From the NCBI RefSeq assembly GCF_001431485.1, contig NZ_LDJM01000014.1, forward strand, positions 53,160-117,159: DNA of 64,000 nt, read 5' to 3'. Numbering within the stretch: the stretch's first letter is position 1; every line of letters begins with the position of its first letter. The notes beneath the pieces were generated by a model. The model did no database searches. It saw only the letters and a list, made by a program, of their open reading frames with translations, and had not been told where the DNA came from. Shown here one piece after another: positions 24,615-33,414 of this stretch. Origin of the DNA: Stenotrophomonas ginsengisoli (lineage in GTDB: Bacteria > Pseudomonadota > Gammaproteobacteria > Xanthomonadales > Xanthomonadaceae). The position numbers and the translations under genes were made by a program.

Positions 24615-25712
24615 TCAGCTGCGGTGGGCCGTGGCCAGGTACTCGGCGCTCTGCATTTCGATCAGGCGGCTGGCGGTGCGCTCGAAGGCGCCGGCCAGAC
24701 GGATGCCCGAATACAGCAGCGGCGGTGCATCGTTGGCGGTGCACACCAGGTTGACGTGGCGGTCGTACAGCTCGTCGATCAGGTTGACGAAACGGCGCGC
24801 AGCGTCTTCGTTCATGCGGTCAAAATGCGGAATGCCGCCGACCAGCACGGTGGTGAACTCGGTGGCGATCTCGATGTAGTCGGCCGGCCCGCGCGGGCCT
24901 TCGCACAGGGCAGTGAAATCGAACCAGGCAATCGACTTGCCGCGTGCGCGCACCGGAATCTTGCGCCCTTCAATCTCGATGTTGCCGGCACGTGCCTCGG
25001 CACCGCCGGTCAGCTCGCCCCAGCGCCCGGCCAGCCAGGCATCGCTGCCGGCTTCCAGTGGCGCGCGGTACACCGGCGAGCGGGTCAGCGCGCGCATGCG
25101 GTAATCCTCGGTGCCCTCGGCGTACAGCTCCACGCAGTGCTGCTGCAGCAGGGCAATGGCCGGCAGGAAGCTGTCGCGCTGCAGGCCGTTCAGATACAGG
25201 TTCTCCACCGCCGTATTGGAGGTGGTGACCAGGGTCACCCCTTCGGCGAACAGGCAGTCCAGCAGGCGCGCCAGCAGCATCGCATCACCGATGTCGGTGA
25301 CGAAGAACTCATCCAGCACCAGCACCCGCAGGCGGCTGCTCCACTGTTTGGCGATCATGGACAGCGGATCGGCCTGCCCCTGGTGTTCGCGCAGCTTCTC
25401 GTGGATGCCGCGCATGAAACGGTGGAAATGGGTGCGGTACTTCTGCTCGATCGGCAGGCCGTCGTAGAACAGGTCGACCAGGAAGGTCTTGCCACGCCCC
25501 ACCCCGCCCCAGAAATACAGGCCCTTGACGGCTTCCGGCTTGCGCAGGCGGGCAGCCAGCTTGCCCAACAGACCGGAGGCCGGGGCGGCCTGCAACAGGC
25601 CGTTGTGGATACGGTCCAGCTCGCGCAGGGCGGCGTGCTGGGCAGGGTCGTCCTTCCAATCACCGCTGGCAACGCCGGCGGCATAACGCTGGGTGGGGGT
25701 CATTGCAGACAT
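24615..25712 (-). CDS. zapE: Cell division ATPase ZapE (AFG1 family)
   Basis: ZapE is an AFG1-type P-loop ATPase that associates with the Z-ring and affects FtsZ bundling. The 365-residue product has Walker A in FWGGVGRGKTFLVDLF, Walker B in RVLVLDEFFVTDIGDA and sensor-like TSNTAVENLYLNGLQR. The family segments FHRFMRGIHEKL and ALCEGPRGPADYIEIA are also present. The gene starts 2 bp after the stop of the hydrolase gene, so the pair is tightly coupled. ATG at 25712 was preferred to the TTG at 25718, which lies inside the upstream gene's stop region. Confidence 0.94.
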   Translation of the reverse strand: MSAMTPTQRYAAGVASGDWKDDPAQHAALRELDRIHNGLLQAAPASGLLGKLAARLRKPEAVKGLYFWGGVGRGKTFLVDLFYDGLPIEQKYRTHFHRFMRGIHEKLREHQGQADPLSMIAKQWSSRLRVLVLDEFFVTDIGDAMLLARLLDCLFAEGVTLVTTSNTAVENLYLNGLQRDSFLPAIALLQQHCVELYAEGTEDYRMRALTRSPVYRAPLEAGSDAWLAGRWGELTGGAEARAGNIEIEGRKIPVRARGKSIAWFDFTALCEGPRGPADYIEIATEFTTVLVGGIPHFDRMNEDAARRFVNLIDELYDRHVNLVCTANDAPPLLYSGIRLAGAFERTASRLIEMQSAEYLATAHRS

Positions 25713-25714
25713 CG

Positions 25715-26386
25715 TCAAACCGTGGGATCAGGCAGCCAGTGGCGCACTTCGTGGCCGATCACCCCGCGCAGGTCGATCAGCTTGCGATGGAAGAAATGGG
25801 TGGTGTCGGGCATGCGCACCAGCACCGGCGGCTGCGGCTGGGCGGCAACCCAGTCGAACACGCCCTGCGGCGGCACGATCTCGTCGGCCTCGCCCATGAT
25901 CACCAGCCAGCGGTCCGGCGGGTTGACCGCCTCGAAGTTCCAGTCACGCCGGCCGACCGGCGGGGCGATGGAAATCAGCGCTGCCGGGGCCAGCGCATCG
26001 CAGGCCCGCAGCGAGACGTAGGCGCCGAAACTGAAACCACCCAGCCACAGCTGGTAGCCCGGCAGCTGCGCGCGCAGCCACTGCGCCACGCAGGCCAGGT
26101 CGTCCTGCTCGCCCACCCCGTTGTCATAGTGGCCGGCCGATTCGCCCACCCCGCGAAAGTTCATCCGCACCACGGTGACGCCCAGCTCGCGCAGCGCGCG
26201 CGCGGCCATGGTCACCACCTTGTTGTGCATGCTGCCGCCCTCGATGGACAGTGGATGGCAGATCAGCGCCACCACCGGGCGGGCCGCGTCAGCGGCCTCG
26301 GGCAGGTCAATGGCCACTTCCAGCGCGCCGGCCGGGCCGGACAGCATCACGGTGGAGGAAATTGCGGGAAAAGTGGGGGTATCCAT
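25715..26386 (-). CDS. Alpha/beta hydrolase (YfhR/CocE-like, DUF-type esterase)
   Basis: This 223-residue alpha/beta hydrolase has an oxyanion segment ALICHPLSIEGGSMHNKVV, RMNFRGVGESAG, the nucleophile elbow GGFSFGAYVS (GxSxG), the acid in GEADEIV and the His in PDTTHFFHRKL. It matches the family of small bacterial hydrolases with the CHPHP-like motif, of unknown substrate. ATG at 26386 gives family length. It is directly upstream of zapE, an arrangement common in xanthomonads. Confidence 0.88.
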   Translation of the reverse strand: MDTPTFPAISSTVMLSGPAGALEVAIDLPEAADAARPVVALICHPLSIEGGSMHNKVVTMAARALRELGVTVVRMNFRGVGESAGHYDNGVGEQDDLACVAQWLRAQLPGYQLWLGGFSFGAYVSLRACDALAPAALISIAPPVGRRDWNFEAVNPPDRWLVIMGEADEIVPPQGVFDWVAAQPQPPVLVRMPDTTHFFHRKLIDLRGVIGHEVRHWLPDPTV

Positions 26387-26451
26387 GCCGGCATGATACC
26401 GTCCCGCGGCATCGGCCTTCACGGCCAGTACGCAAGTCGAGGATGGTGGCA

Positions 26452-27318
26452 ATGCTGTATCTGATGGTCAGTGTGCTGTGCAGCGTGAGCGTGGGGGTGC
26501 TGCTCAAGCACTGGGGCAGCCGTGGCATGGACGCGGCCCAGCTGGTGACCTGGAACTACCTGGCCGCCGCCGGCCTGGCCTGGGGCGTGCTGCAACCTTC
26601 CCCGGCCGTGCTCACCGCAGCCACTACGCCATGGCCGCTGTTGCTCGGCCTGGGCCTGGCCCTGCCGCTGGTGTTTTTGCTGATGGCACGCAGCCTGGCC
26701 ACGGCCGGCATCGTGCGTACCGATGCAGCCCAGCGGCTGTCCCTGTTGATCTCGCTGGCGGCCGCGTTCTGGCTGTTCGGCGAGGTCGCCAACGCGTGGA
26801 AACTGGCCGGGCTGGGCGTGGGGCTGGTCGCCATCGGCTGCCTGCTGGCCCGCCCGACCGCGCGCAGTGTCTGGGCCGACCGCGGTGGCCGGGCCTGGCC
26901 CTGGCTGCTGGCCACCTGGGCCGGCTACGGCCTGATCGACATTGCCCTGAAGCAGGTCGCCAGCAGCGGCACCGCTACCACCGCCGCTCTGGCCGTGAGC
27001 TTCAGCCTGGCCTTCGTGCTGATGCTGGGGCTGCAGCTGCTGCGCCAGGCGCGCCGACGCACCCGCATCGATGCCCGCCAACTCGGCGCCGGGCTTCTGC
27101 TGGGCGGGCTCAACTTCGCCAACATCCTGACCTACATCCGCGCCCACCAGGCCATGAGCGAGAGCCCGGCCACGGTGTTTGCCGGCATGAACATCGGCGT
27201 GGTCGCGCTGGGCACCCTGGCCGGGGTGCTGCTGTTTGGCGAGCGCACCAGCCGCCTGAACCAGGCCGGCCTGTTGCTGGCCATCAGCGCCATCGTGCTG
27301 ATCGCCCTGGGCAGTTGA
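26452..27318 (+). CDS. EamA/DMT-superfamily transporter
   Basis: This 288-residue protein has about ten hydrophobic helices arranged as two EamA-like halves. Features include WNYLAAAGLAW, LLMARSLATAGIVRTDAAQRLSL at the end of the first half, and SESPATVFAGMNIGVVALGT with GVLLFGERTS in the second, the standard C-terminal DMT motif. The substrate is unknown. GAGG at 9 bp decides for ATG 26452 over ATG 26443, which would abut the ribosome-binding site. It diverges from the hydrolase-zapE pair and converges with the nuclease gene. Confidence 0.88.
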   Translation: MLYLMVSVLCSVSVGVLLKHWGSRGMDAAQLVTWNYLAAAGLAWGVLQPSPAVLTAATTPWPLLLGLGLALPLVFLLMARSLATAGIVRTDAAQRLSLLISLAAAFWLFGEVANAWKLAGLGVGLVAIGCLLARPTARSVWADRGGRAWPWLLATWAGYGLIDIALKQVASSGTATTAALAVSFSLAFVLMLGLQLLRQARRRTRIDARQLGAGLLLGGLNFANILTYIRAHQAMSESPATVFAGMNIGVVALGTLAGVLLFGERTSRLNQAGLLLAISAIVLIALGS

Positions 27319-27335
27319 ACCTGCCTGCTTGATAC

Positions 27336-27367
27336 GAAAACGCCCGGCAACATTCCGTTGCCGGGCG
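27336..27367 (-). terminator. Terminator for the secreted nuclease gene
   Basis: Perfect 11-bp stem CGCCCGGCAAC / GTTGCCGGGCG with a 5-base loop. In the minus direction it is followed by TTTTC, 25 bp beyond the nuclease stop. It lies between two convergent genes and may also slow transcription from the EamA gene. Confidence 0.9.
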
Positions 27368-27392
27368 CAGCAGACATGCCAGCCGTGTGGCC

Positions 27393-29117
27393 TTACAGGT
27401 CCAGCCCCAGCAACAGCGGGTCATGGTCGGAGGAGCGCCACGGCCCGGCCTGGTTGTCGCGGGCATAGCCATGGGTTTCCGGCTCGTCGGCATTGATGTG
27501 CCATTCGGCCGCACCGCGCAGCAGGCCGGCCAGCGACGGGCTGAGCAGGGCATGGTCCAGGCGGCCGAGCTGGCCGTTGTAGACGTAGCTGTAAGGCTGG
27601 TCGACCCCGGCAATGGCGAAGGCATCGCGCCAGCCGGCCGCGTCCAACGCGCGCAACGGCTGTTCCATCGCATAGGCATTGAAATCGCCCAGCACCACCG
27701 CATGCGGGCTGCCGCTGCCGGTCGGGTCACTGCCCAGCCAGCGCACGATGCGCTGGGCGCTGTCGGTGCGGGTGGCGTTCCAGCAGCCCTGGCCATCGCC
27801 CTGGTCGGCATCGGCCCCGGCCACGTCGCGGCAGCCCTTGGACTTGAGGTGGATCGCGGTCACCGTGAAGGCCGGGCCATTGCCGCGGCGGAAGGCCTGG
27901 GTCAGCGGTACCCGGCTGTGTTCGACGAACGGTCCGTCCTCCAGCACCGCCGGCTTGCCGACCGGAGTCAGCACCCCGGCGCGGTAGATGATCCCAACCC
28001 GGATCGGGTTGCTGCCCGGCCCCTGGCCGGCATCGACAAAGCGCCAGTCGCCCGGGCCCTGGGCATCGGCATTGAGCGCATCGACCAGCTGGGCGATGGA
28101 CGATGCCGGGCCGTAGCCGTCGTTTTCCAGTTCCATCAGCGCGGCCACGTCGGCTCCCAGGCCATTGATGCTGGCCACCAGCTTGGCCTGTTGCGCGGCC
28201 AGCTGGGCAGCATCGGTGGCGCCGCGCAGGGTCGGGAAGCCGCCGCCGGCGCCATCACCGTTGAAATAGTTTTCCAGGTTGAACGCGGCCACCTTCAGGG
28301 AGCCGGCCACCTGCGGTGCGGCGTCCGGGCGCGCGGAGGCCGGCAGGGTCAGCGGCCTTGTCAGCTGCAGGCGCCAGGCCGCACCGTAACGCTGCTCGAC
28401 AATCCCTTCCACTGCCTGCAGCTGCATGCCGCCGCGCGGCAGCTGGCCGGCCGGCAGCAAGGCCAGGGTGTCCGGATCACGCGCATCATCGGCATCGTCC
28501 AGCACCAGCAGACGGCGCTGGTTGTCCTGTTCCACCGCCCGCGCCTGCTCGCTGCCGGGCAGGGCCACTTCGCTGGGCTGCCACAGCGGGCCGCCGAAGG
28601 CAGCCCAGATCTCGCCACTGCGCTCCAGGTTGTGCAGGCCGACCACGCTCAACGGCACGTTGATGCGCACCAGGCGGCCTTCCAGTGTTTCCCAGTCGGC
28701 CGGCGCGGCGTCCAGCAACAGCGGCCCGGCCACCGGCAGGCCACGGCAGCTGGCAGCCTGGATGGTGTCGGCCTTCAGCGCGGTCATGCTCTGGCCACTG
28801 CGCCCGGCCGCCTGCTCCACCACTTCGCCGCGCACGCGCAGGCAGGCCGCTGCCGGCAGCGGCTGGTCTTCATCGGCCAGCACCAGCAGGCCCTCGGAGG
28901 TGAGCGGATTGCCGTCCTCGCGGCCATGCAGGTAGAAGCCATCCAGGCCCTGGCGCAGGTCGGCCGTGAGCCGGCCCTCGACGGTGACCGTCTGCCCTGC
29001 CAGCGGGCTGGTCGCGCCCTCGCCCTGGACGGCCCCGATCAGGGTGATGACGGGCCGGGCCTGCAGCGGCAACGCCGTCAGGCAGGCAAGAGTGAGCAAA
29101 CCAATACGCAGTGACAT
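27393..29117 (-). CDS. Secreted endonuclease/exonuclease/phosphatase family nuclease (ExeM-like)
   Basis: This 574-residue protein has a signal peptide (about 1-20, LPLQA/RP), an OB-like N-terminal region (about 25-270, TVTVEGRLTADL) and a C-terminal EEP domain (about 285-574). The EEP catalytic motifs are present: FNLENYFN, ALMELENDGYG, AIHLKSKGC, VVLGDFNAYAMEQPL and SSDHDPLLLGL. This layout matches extracellular DNases such as ExeM/NucH, which degrade extracellular DNA for biofilm turnover or phosphate supply. Cysteine pairs around DVAGADADQGDGQGCW probably form a disulfide. ATG at 29117 has GAGG 7 bp upstream. Confidence 0.92.
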   Translation of the reverse strand: MSLRIGLLTLACLTALPLQARPVITLIGAVQGEGATSPLAGQTVTVEGRLTADLRQGLDGFYLHGREDGNPLTSEGLLVLADEDQPLPAAACLRVRGEVVEQAAGRSGQSMTALKADTIQAASCRGLPVAGPLLLDAAPADWETLEGRLVRINVPLSVVGLHNLERSGEIWAAFGGPLWQPSEVALPGSEQARAVEQDNQRRLLVLDDADDARDPDTLALLPAGQLPRGGMQLQAVEGIVEQRYGAAWRLQLTRPLTLPASARPDAAPQVAGSLKVAAFNLENYFNGDGAGGGFPTLRGATDAAQLAAQQAKLVASINGLGADVAALMELENDGYGPASSIAQLVDALNADAQGPGDWRFVDAGQGPGSNPIRVGIIYRAGVLTPVGKPAVLEDGPFVEHSRVPLTQAFRRGNGPAFTVTAIHLKSKGCRDVAGADADQGDGQGCWNATRTDSAQRIVRWLGSDPTGSGSPHAVVLGDFNAYAMEQPLRALDAAGWRDAFAIAGVDQPYSYVYNGQLGRLDHALLSPSLAGLLRGAAEWHINADEPETHGYARDNQAGPWRSSDHDPLLLGLDL

Positions 29118-29221
29118 CACAAACCTCGGCAACAACGCAGCACCGTCAAGGTGCGCTAAGGACAGGACACAAATGCCAACGCCGCCCTACGGCGGCGCTG
29201 GCGGTCGATCAGCGGCAAAGC

Positions 29222-29740
29222 TTACTTCAGGTTGCCCAGCATCCAGTCAACCGTGGCCTTGACCTGTTCATCGGTGAGCCCGGGATTGCCGCCCTTGGGC
29301 GGCATGATGCCGCCATCGGCACCGGTGAAGCCTTCGATGGCGTGGCGGTACAGGGTGTCATTGCCCTGGCCGATGCGCGCGGCCCACTTGCCGCGTTCCA
29401 GGGTCGGGGCCAGGCCCACGCCATTGGTATGGCAGGCCCCGCACAGGTTGTCGTAGATGACCTTGCCGTCCAGGGTGCCGCCATAGGCGGCATTGGCCGA
29501 GGCAGCGGCCAGGGCGGCGGCCTGCGCCGCGGCCTGGGCGGCGGCACCGGTGGCCCCGGCATACACCGCACCGGCCGGGGCGATGCGCGCTTCCAGACGT
29601 GCCTGCGCGCTGGGCGCGACCTCGTCGGGCAGGCTGCGGTGCAAAAAGGCTGCCAGCACGATCAAGGCCAGGGTGACCGCAGCCAGGAACACAATGACCA
29701 AGGAAAACCGTTTCAGGAACTCAAGATCGTAATTGCGCAC
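29222..29740 (-). CDS. Membrane-anchored cytochrome c5-type protein
   Basis: This 172-residue protein has one N-terminal helix (about 10-32) anchoring it in the inner membrane. An alanine-rich stalk (about 60-85) and a class I cytochrome c domain follow, with the heme site LCGACHTNGVG and distal Met in GGIMPPKGGNP. It resembles cytochrome c5 (CycB), which shuttles electrons to terminal oxidases. The start is a GTG at 29740 preceded by TTGGGG; no ATG in frame fits the helix. It stands alone between the nuclease genes. Confidence 0.88.
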   Translation of the reverse strand: MRNYDLEFLKRFSLVIVFLAAVTLALIVLAAFLHRSLPDEVAPSAQARLEARIAPAGAVYAGATGAAAQAAAQAAALAAASANAAYGGTLDGKVIYDNLCGACHTNGVGLAPTLERGKWAARIGQGNDTLYRHAIEGFTGADGGIMPPKGGNPGLTDEQVKATVDWMLGNLK

Positions 29741-29865
29741 GTTGCATAACCCCAAGGCAGGTGGCAGCCGGACCGCAGCAGTGCAGCGAGTATGAACAGA
29801 CATCCACCCCCGCTGCAACGCCTTGCCGGCAACTGCCGTTGACGCAGCGCAGCACCCGGCTGCAC

Positions 29866-30408
29866 TTACGGGGTGGCCGCTGCCGCCTGTTCGCGTGCCT
29901 CGCGCTCGGCCTTGCGCCGGGCCGCCTCGTTGCGGCGGAACTCCCACGGAGCCATGGCCTGCTTGTCCGCCCACAGCCCGCGCCCGGCGCGCTTGGCCCC
30001 CGTCTCCAGGCGCAGCATGGCGCTGTCATTGAGGTACTGGCGGTAGGCCCAGGCCATGCCGGCATGGACCATTTCCTGGTTGGCATTGACCTGGTCGACA
30101 TGGACCACCCCGATCACCCGGCCATAGCGGTCGCTGCCCTGTTCTTCGATGCGTACCTGGCGCTCGAACACCAGCTTGGCCAGGTGCTCGCGCGAACGGG
30201 TGCCGTAGGCCTGGCGGCGCTCGGGGGCATCGATGCTGGACAGGCGCACCCGCACCTGTTCCTTGCGCCCGTCGGCATGCTCGCGCAGCACGGTCACCGT
30301 GTCGCCATCGGCCACCCGCACCACCCGCCCATCGAAATCGGCCCAGGCCAGGGCCGGCCAGCCGCACATCCCTGCCAGCAACATCGTCCAGAAAACCGTC
30401 TTGCGCAC
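29866..30408 (-). CDS. Secreted SNase-like (thermonuclease) protein
   Basis: This 180-residue protein has a signal peptide (about 1-22, PALAWA/DF) and a staphylococcal-nuclease-like OB domain with RVVRVADGDTVTVL, VRLSSIDAPERRQAYGTRS and the catalytic-region SDRYGRVIG. It ends with MAWAYRQYLN and a charged tail (RRNEAARRKAEREAREQ). It should act on DNA or RNA in the periplasm or outside. The GTG at 30408 with AGG 8 bp upstream is preferred; a further GTG at 30477 would lengthen the N-terminus without reason. It diverges from liuA. Confidence 0.85.
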   Translation of the reverse strand: MRKTVFWTMLLAGMCGWPALAWADFDGRVVRVADGDTVTVLREHADGRKEQVRVRLSSIDAPERRQAYGTRSREHLAKLVFERQVRIEEQGSDRYGRVIGVVHVDQVNANQEMVHAGMAWAYRQYLNDSAMLRLETGAKRAGRGLWADKQAMAPWEFRRNEAARRKAEREAREQAAAATP

Positions 30409-30625
30409 TGCCACTACCTGAAAACTTCCAATAACCGTCAAGGATAACCGCCGCTTCAGCCACCGGCTTTCCCGCACTTGCCTGCTTGCAATGGCGATTC
30501 CTTGCGCGCTGCACGATGCGTCCTGCGATCACGAAAGTTACGCTTGATACCAATTGGCCCCGTGCTGGCGCTTGCCGCGCCATCCCCCACCCGGCGCTTG
30601 CGACCACCGTTGTTCGGAGCTTTGC

Positions 30626-31795
30626 ATGCACGTACCCATGCTGGACTTCGCCCTGGGCGAAGAAATCGACCTGTTGCGCACCACCGTGGCCGGCTTTGCC
30701 GCCGCCCAGATTGCTCCGCTGGCCGAAGCGGCTGATCGCGACAGTGCCTTCCCCAATGCGCTGTGGCCGCAACTGGGCGAGCAGGGTCTGCTGGGCATCA
30801 CCGTGGAAGAGGCTTACGGCGGCAGCGGCATGGGCTACCTGGCCCATGTGGTGGCGATGGAGGAAATCTCGCGTGCTTCCGGCGGCATCGGCCTGAGCTA
30901 TGGCGCCCACTCCAACCTGTGCGTCAACCAGCTGCGCAAGAACGGCAACGAGCAGCAGAAGCAGCGCTGGCTGCCCAGGCTGTGCAGCGGTGAGCACATC
31001 GGCGCGCTGGCGATGAGCGAGCCGGGCGCCGGCTCGGACGTGGTCTCCATGCGCCTGCAGGCGCGTGCAGCCGATGGCGGCTTCGTGCTCAACGGCAACA
31101 AGATGTGGATCACCAACGGCCCGGATGCCGATGTGCTGATCGTCTACGCCAAGACCGACCCGGCCGCCGGCTCGCGCGGCATCACCGCCTTCATCATCGA
31201 AAAGGGCATGGCCGGCTTTGCCACCGCGCAGAAGCTGGACAAGCTGGGCATGCGTGCCTCCAACACCTGCGAGCTGGTGTTCACCGACTGCTTCGTGCCG
31301 GAAGCCAACGTGCTGGGCAGCGTGGGCGGCGGCGTGCGCGTGCTGATGAGCGGGCTGGATTTCGAGCGCATCGTGCTGTCCGGTGGCCCGCTGGGGCTGA
31401 TGGCCGCAGCCATGGACGTGGTGCTGCCCTATGTGCACCAGCGCTGCCAGTTCGGCCAGCCGATCGGCAGCTTCCAGTTGATCCAGGCCAAGCTGGCCGA
31501 CATGTATGTGGCCCTCAATGCCACCCGTGCCTACGTGTACAGCGTGGCCCGGGCCGCCGATGCCGGCCGCGTGACCCGCCAGGATGCGGCCGGGGCGATC
31601 CTGTTTGCCGCCGAGAAGGCCACCTGGCTGGCCGGCGAGGCGATCCAGATCCTGGGCGGCAACGGCTACATCAACGAGTACCCGACCGGGCGCCTGTGGC
31701 GCGATGCCAAGCTGTACGAGATCGGTGCCGGCACCTCGGAGATCCGGCGCATGCTGATCGGCCGCGAACTGTTCAACCAGACCCAGCAGGACTGA
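30626..31795 (+). CDS. liuA: Isovaleryl-CoA dehydrogenase
   Basis: LiuA oxidises isovaleryl-CoA to 3-methylcrotonyl-CoA with FAD in leucine catabolism. The 389-residue acyl-CoA dehydrogenase has [36 protein letters not shown] (FAD loop), [11 protein letters not shown], the catalytic Glu of the IVD type in [14 protein letters not shown] and the C-terminal [17 protein letters not shown]. The Glu position in the LDFERI segment is what separates IVD from short-chain enzymes. GGAG at 6 bp fixes ATG 30626. It heads an operon with liuB (4-bp gap) and liuD. No LiuR-type regulator is in the window. Confidence 0.95.
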   Translation: MHVPMLDFALGEEIDLLRTTVAGFAAAQIAPLAEAADRDSAFPNALWPQLGEQGLLGITVEEAYGGSGMGYLAHVVAMEEISRASGGIGLSYGAHSNLCVNQLRKNGNEQQKQRWLPRLCSGEHIGALAMSEPGAGSDVVSMRLQARAADGGFVLNGNKMWITNGPDADVLIVYAKTDPAAGSRGITAFIIEKGMAGFATAQKLDKLGMRASNTCELVFTDCFVPEANVLGSVGGGVRVLMSGLDFERIVLSGGPLGLMAAAMDVVLPYVHQRCQFGQPIGSFQLIQAKLADMYVALNATRAYVYSVARAADAGRVTRQDAAGAILFAAEKATWLAGEAIQILGGNGYINEYPTGRLWRDAKLYEIGAGTSEIRRMLIGRELFNQTQQD

Positions 31796-31799
31796 GCCG

Positions 31800-33410
31800 A
31801 TGAGCGTGTTGAGCACCCAGCTGCAGCCGGGCAGCGAAACCTTCCAGCACAACGTGCAGGCCATGAACGCGGCACGCGACACCCTGCGCGCGGCCCTGGA
31901 CGTGGCCATGGCCGGCGGCGGCGAGGCGGCCCGGGCCAAGCACCTGGCCCGCGGCAAGCTGCTGGTGCGCCAGCGCATCGATGCCCTGCTCGACGCCGGC
32001 AGCCCGTTCCTGGAAATCGCCCCGCTGGCCGCACACGGCATGTACGAAGGCCAGGTGCCCTGCGCCGGGGTGGTGGCCGGGATCGGCCGCGTCTCCGGGG
32101 TGGACTGCCTGATCGTGGCCAACGATGCCACCGTCAAGGGCGGCACCTACTACCCGATGACGGTGAAAAAACACCTGCGCGCACAGGAAATCGCCGGCGA
32201 AAACCGCCTGCCCTGCATCTACCTGGTCGATTCGGGCGGCGCCTTCCTGCCGCTGCAGGACGAGGTGTTCCCGGACCGCGAGCACTTCGGCCGCATCTTC
32301 TACAACCAGGCCACCCTGTCGGCGGCCGGCATCCCGCAGATCGCCTGCGTGATGGGCAGCTGCACCGCCGGTGGCGCCTACGTGCCGGCGATGAGCGATG
32401 AGACGGTGATCGTCAAGGAGCAGGGCACCATCTTCCTCGGCGGCCCGCCACTGGTGAAGGCCGCCACCGGCGAGGAGGTCAGCGCCGAGGACCTGGGCGG
32501 CGGCGATGTGCACACGCGCATTTCCGGCGTGGCCGACCACCTGGCCGATGACGATGCCCAGGCCCTGGCCCGGGTGCGGCAAATCGTGGCCAACCTCAAC
32601 TGGCAACAGCCGCCCTGCCCGCTGGCCCTGCGCGCTGCGCTGCCGCCGCGCTATCCGGCCGAGGAGCTGTACGGGGTGATCCCGGCCGACACGCGCAAGC
32701 CCTTCGATGTGCGCGAGGTGATCGCGCGCATCGTCGATGATTCGGCCCTGGACGAATTCAAGGCCCGCTACGGCACCACCCTGATCTGCGGCTTTGCCCA
32801 TATCGCCGGCATGCCGGTGGGCATCATCGCCAACAACGGCATCCTGTTTTCCGAGTCCGCCCTGAAGGGCGCGCACTTCATCCAGCTGTGCTGCCAGCGC
32901 GGCATCCCGCTGGTGTTCCTGCAGAACATCACCGGCTTCATGGTCGGGCAGAAGGCCGAACACGGTGGCATCGCCCGCGACGGCGCCAAGCTGGTGGCAG
33001 CGGTGTCCTGCGCCCGCGTGCCCAAGTACACCGTGGTGATCGGCGGCAGCTTCGGTGCCGGCAACTACGGCATGTGCGGGCGCGCTTATTCCCCGCGTTT
33101 TCTGTGGATGTGGCCCAACGCGCGGATCAGCGTGATGGGTGGCGAACAGGCCGCCAATGTGCTGGCCACGGTCAAACGCGATGGCCTGGCTGCCCGTGGC
33201 CAGGACTGGCCGGCCGAGGAACAAGCCGCGTTCAAGGCGCCGATCCAGGCCCAGTTCGAAGCCCAGGGCCACCCGCTGTACGCCAGCGCGCGGCTGTGGG
33301 ACGACGGGGTGATCGACCCGGCCGATACCCGCCGCGTGCTCGCCCTGGCGCTGGCCGCCAGCCTCAATGCCCCGGCCGAAGCCACCGGCTTCGGCGTATT
33401 CCGGATGTAA
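31800..33410 (+). CDS. liuB: 3-Methylcrotonyl-CoA carboxylase, carboxyltransferase (beta) subunit
   Basis: LiuB transfers CO2 from carboxybiotin on LiuD to 3-methylcrotonyl-CoA. The 536-residue carboxyltransferase has an N-terminal crotonase-like half ([57 protein letters not shown]). The C-terminal half has [29 protein letters not shown] and [20 protein letters not shown]; these motifs are typical of MccB rather than propionyl-CoA carboxylase. It starts 4 bp after liuA and is followed 4 bp later by liuD. Confidence 0.96.
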   Translation: MSVLSTQLQPGSETFQHNVQAMNAARDTLRAALDVAMAGGGEAARAKHLARGKLLVRQRIDALLDAGSPFLEIAPLAAHGMYEGQVPCAGVVAGIGRVSGVDCLIVANDATVKGGTYYPMTVKKHLRAQEIAGENRLPCIYLVDSGGAFLPLQDEVFPDREHFGRIFYNQATLSAAGIPQIACVMGSCTAGGAYVPAMSDETVIVKEQGTIFLGGPPLVKAATGEEVSAEDLGGGDVHTRISGVADHLADDDAQALARVRQIVANLNWQQPPCPLALRAALPPRYPAEELYGVIPADTRKPFDVREVIARIVDDSALDEFKARYGTTLICGFAHIAGMPVGIIANNGILFSESALKGAHFIQLCCQRGIPLVFLQNITGFMVGQKAEHGGIARDGAKLVAAVSCARVPKYTVVIGGSFGAGNYGMCGRAYSPRFLWMWPNARISVMGGEQAANVLATVKRDGLAARGQDWPAEEQAAFKAPIQAQFEAQGHPLYASARLWDDGVIDPADTRRVLALALAASLNAPAEATGFGVFRM

Positions 33411-33414
33411 GCCG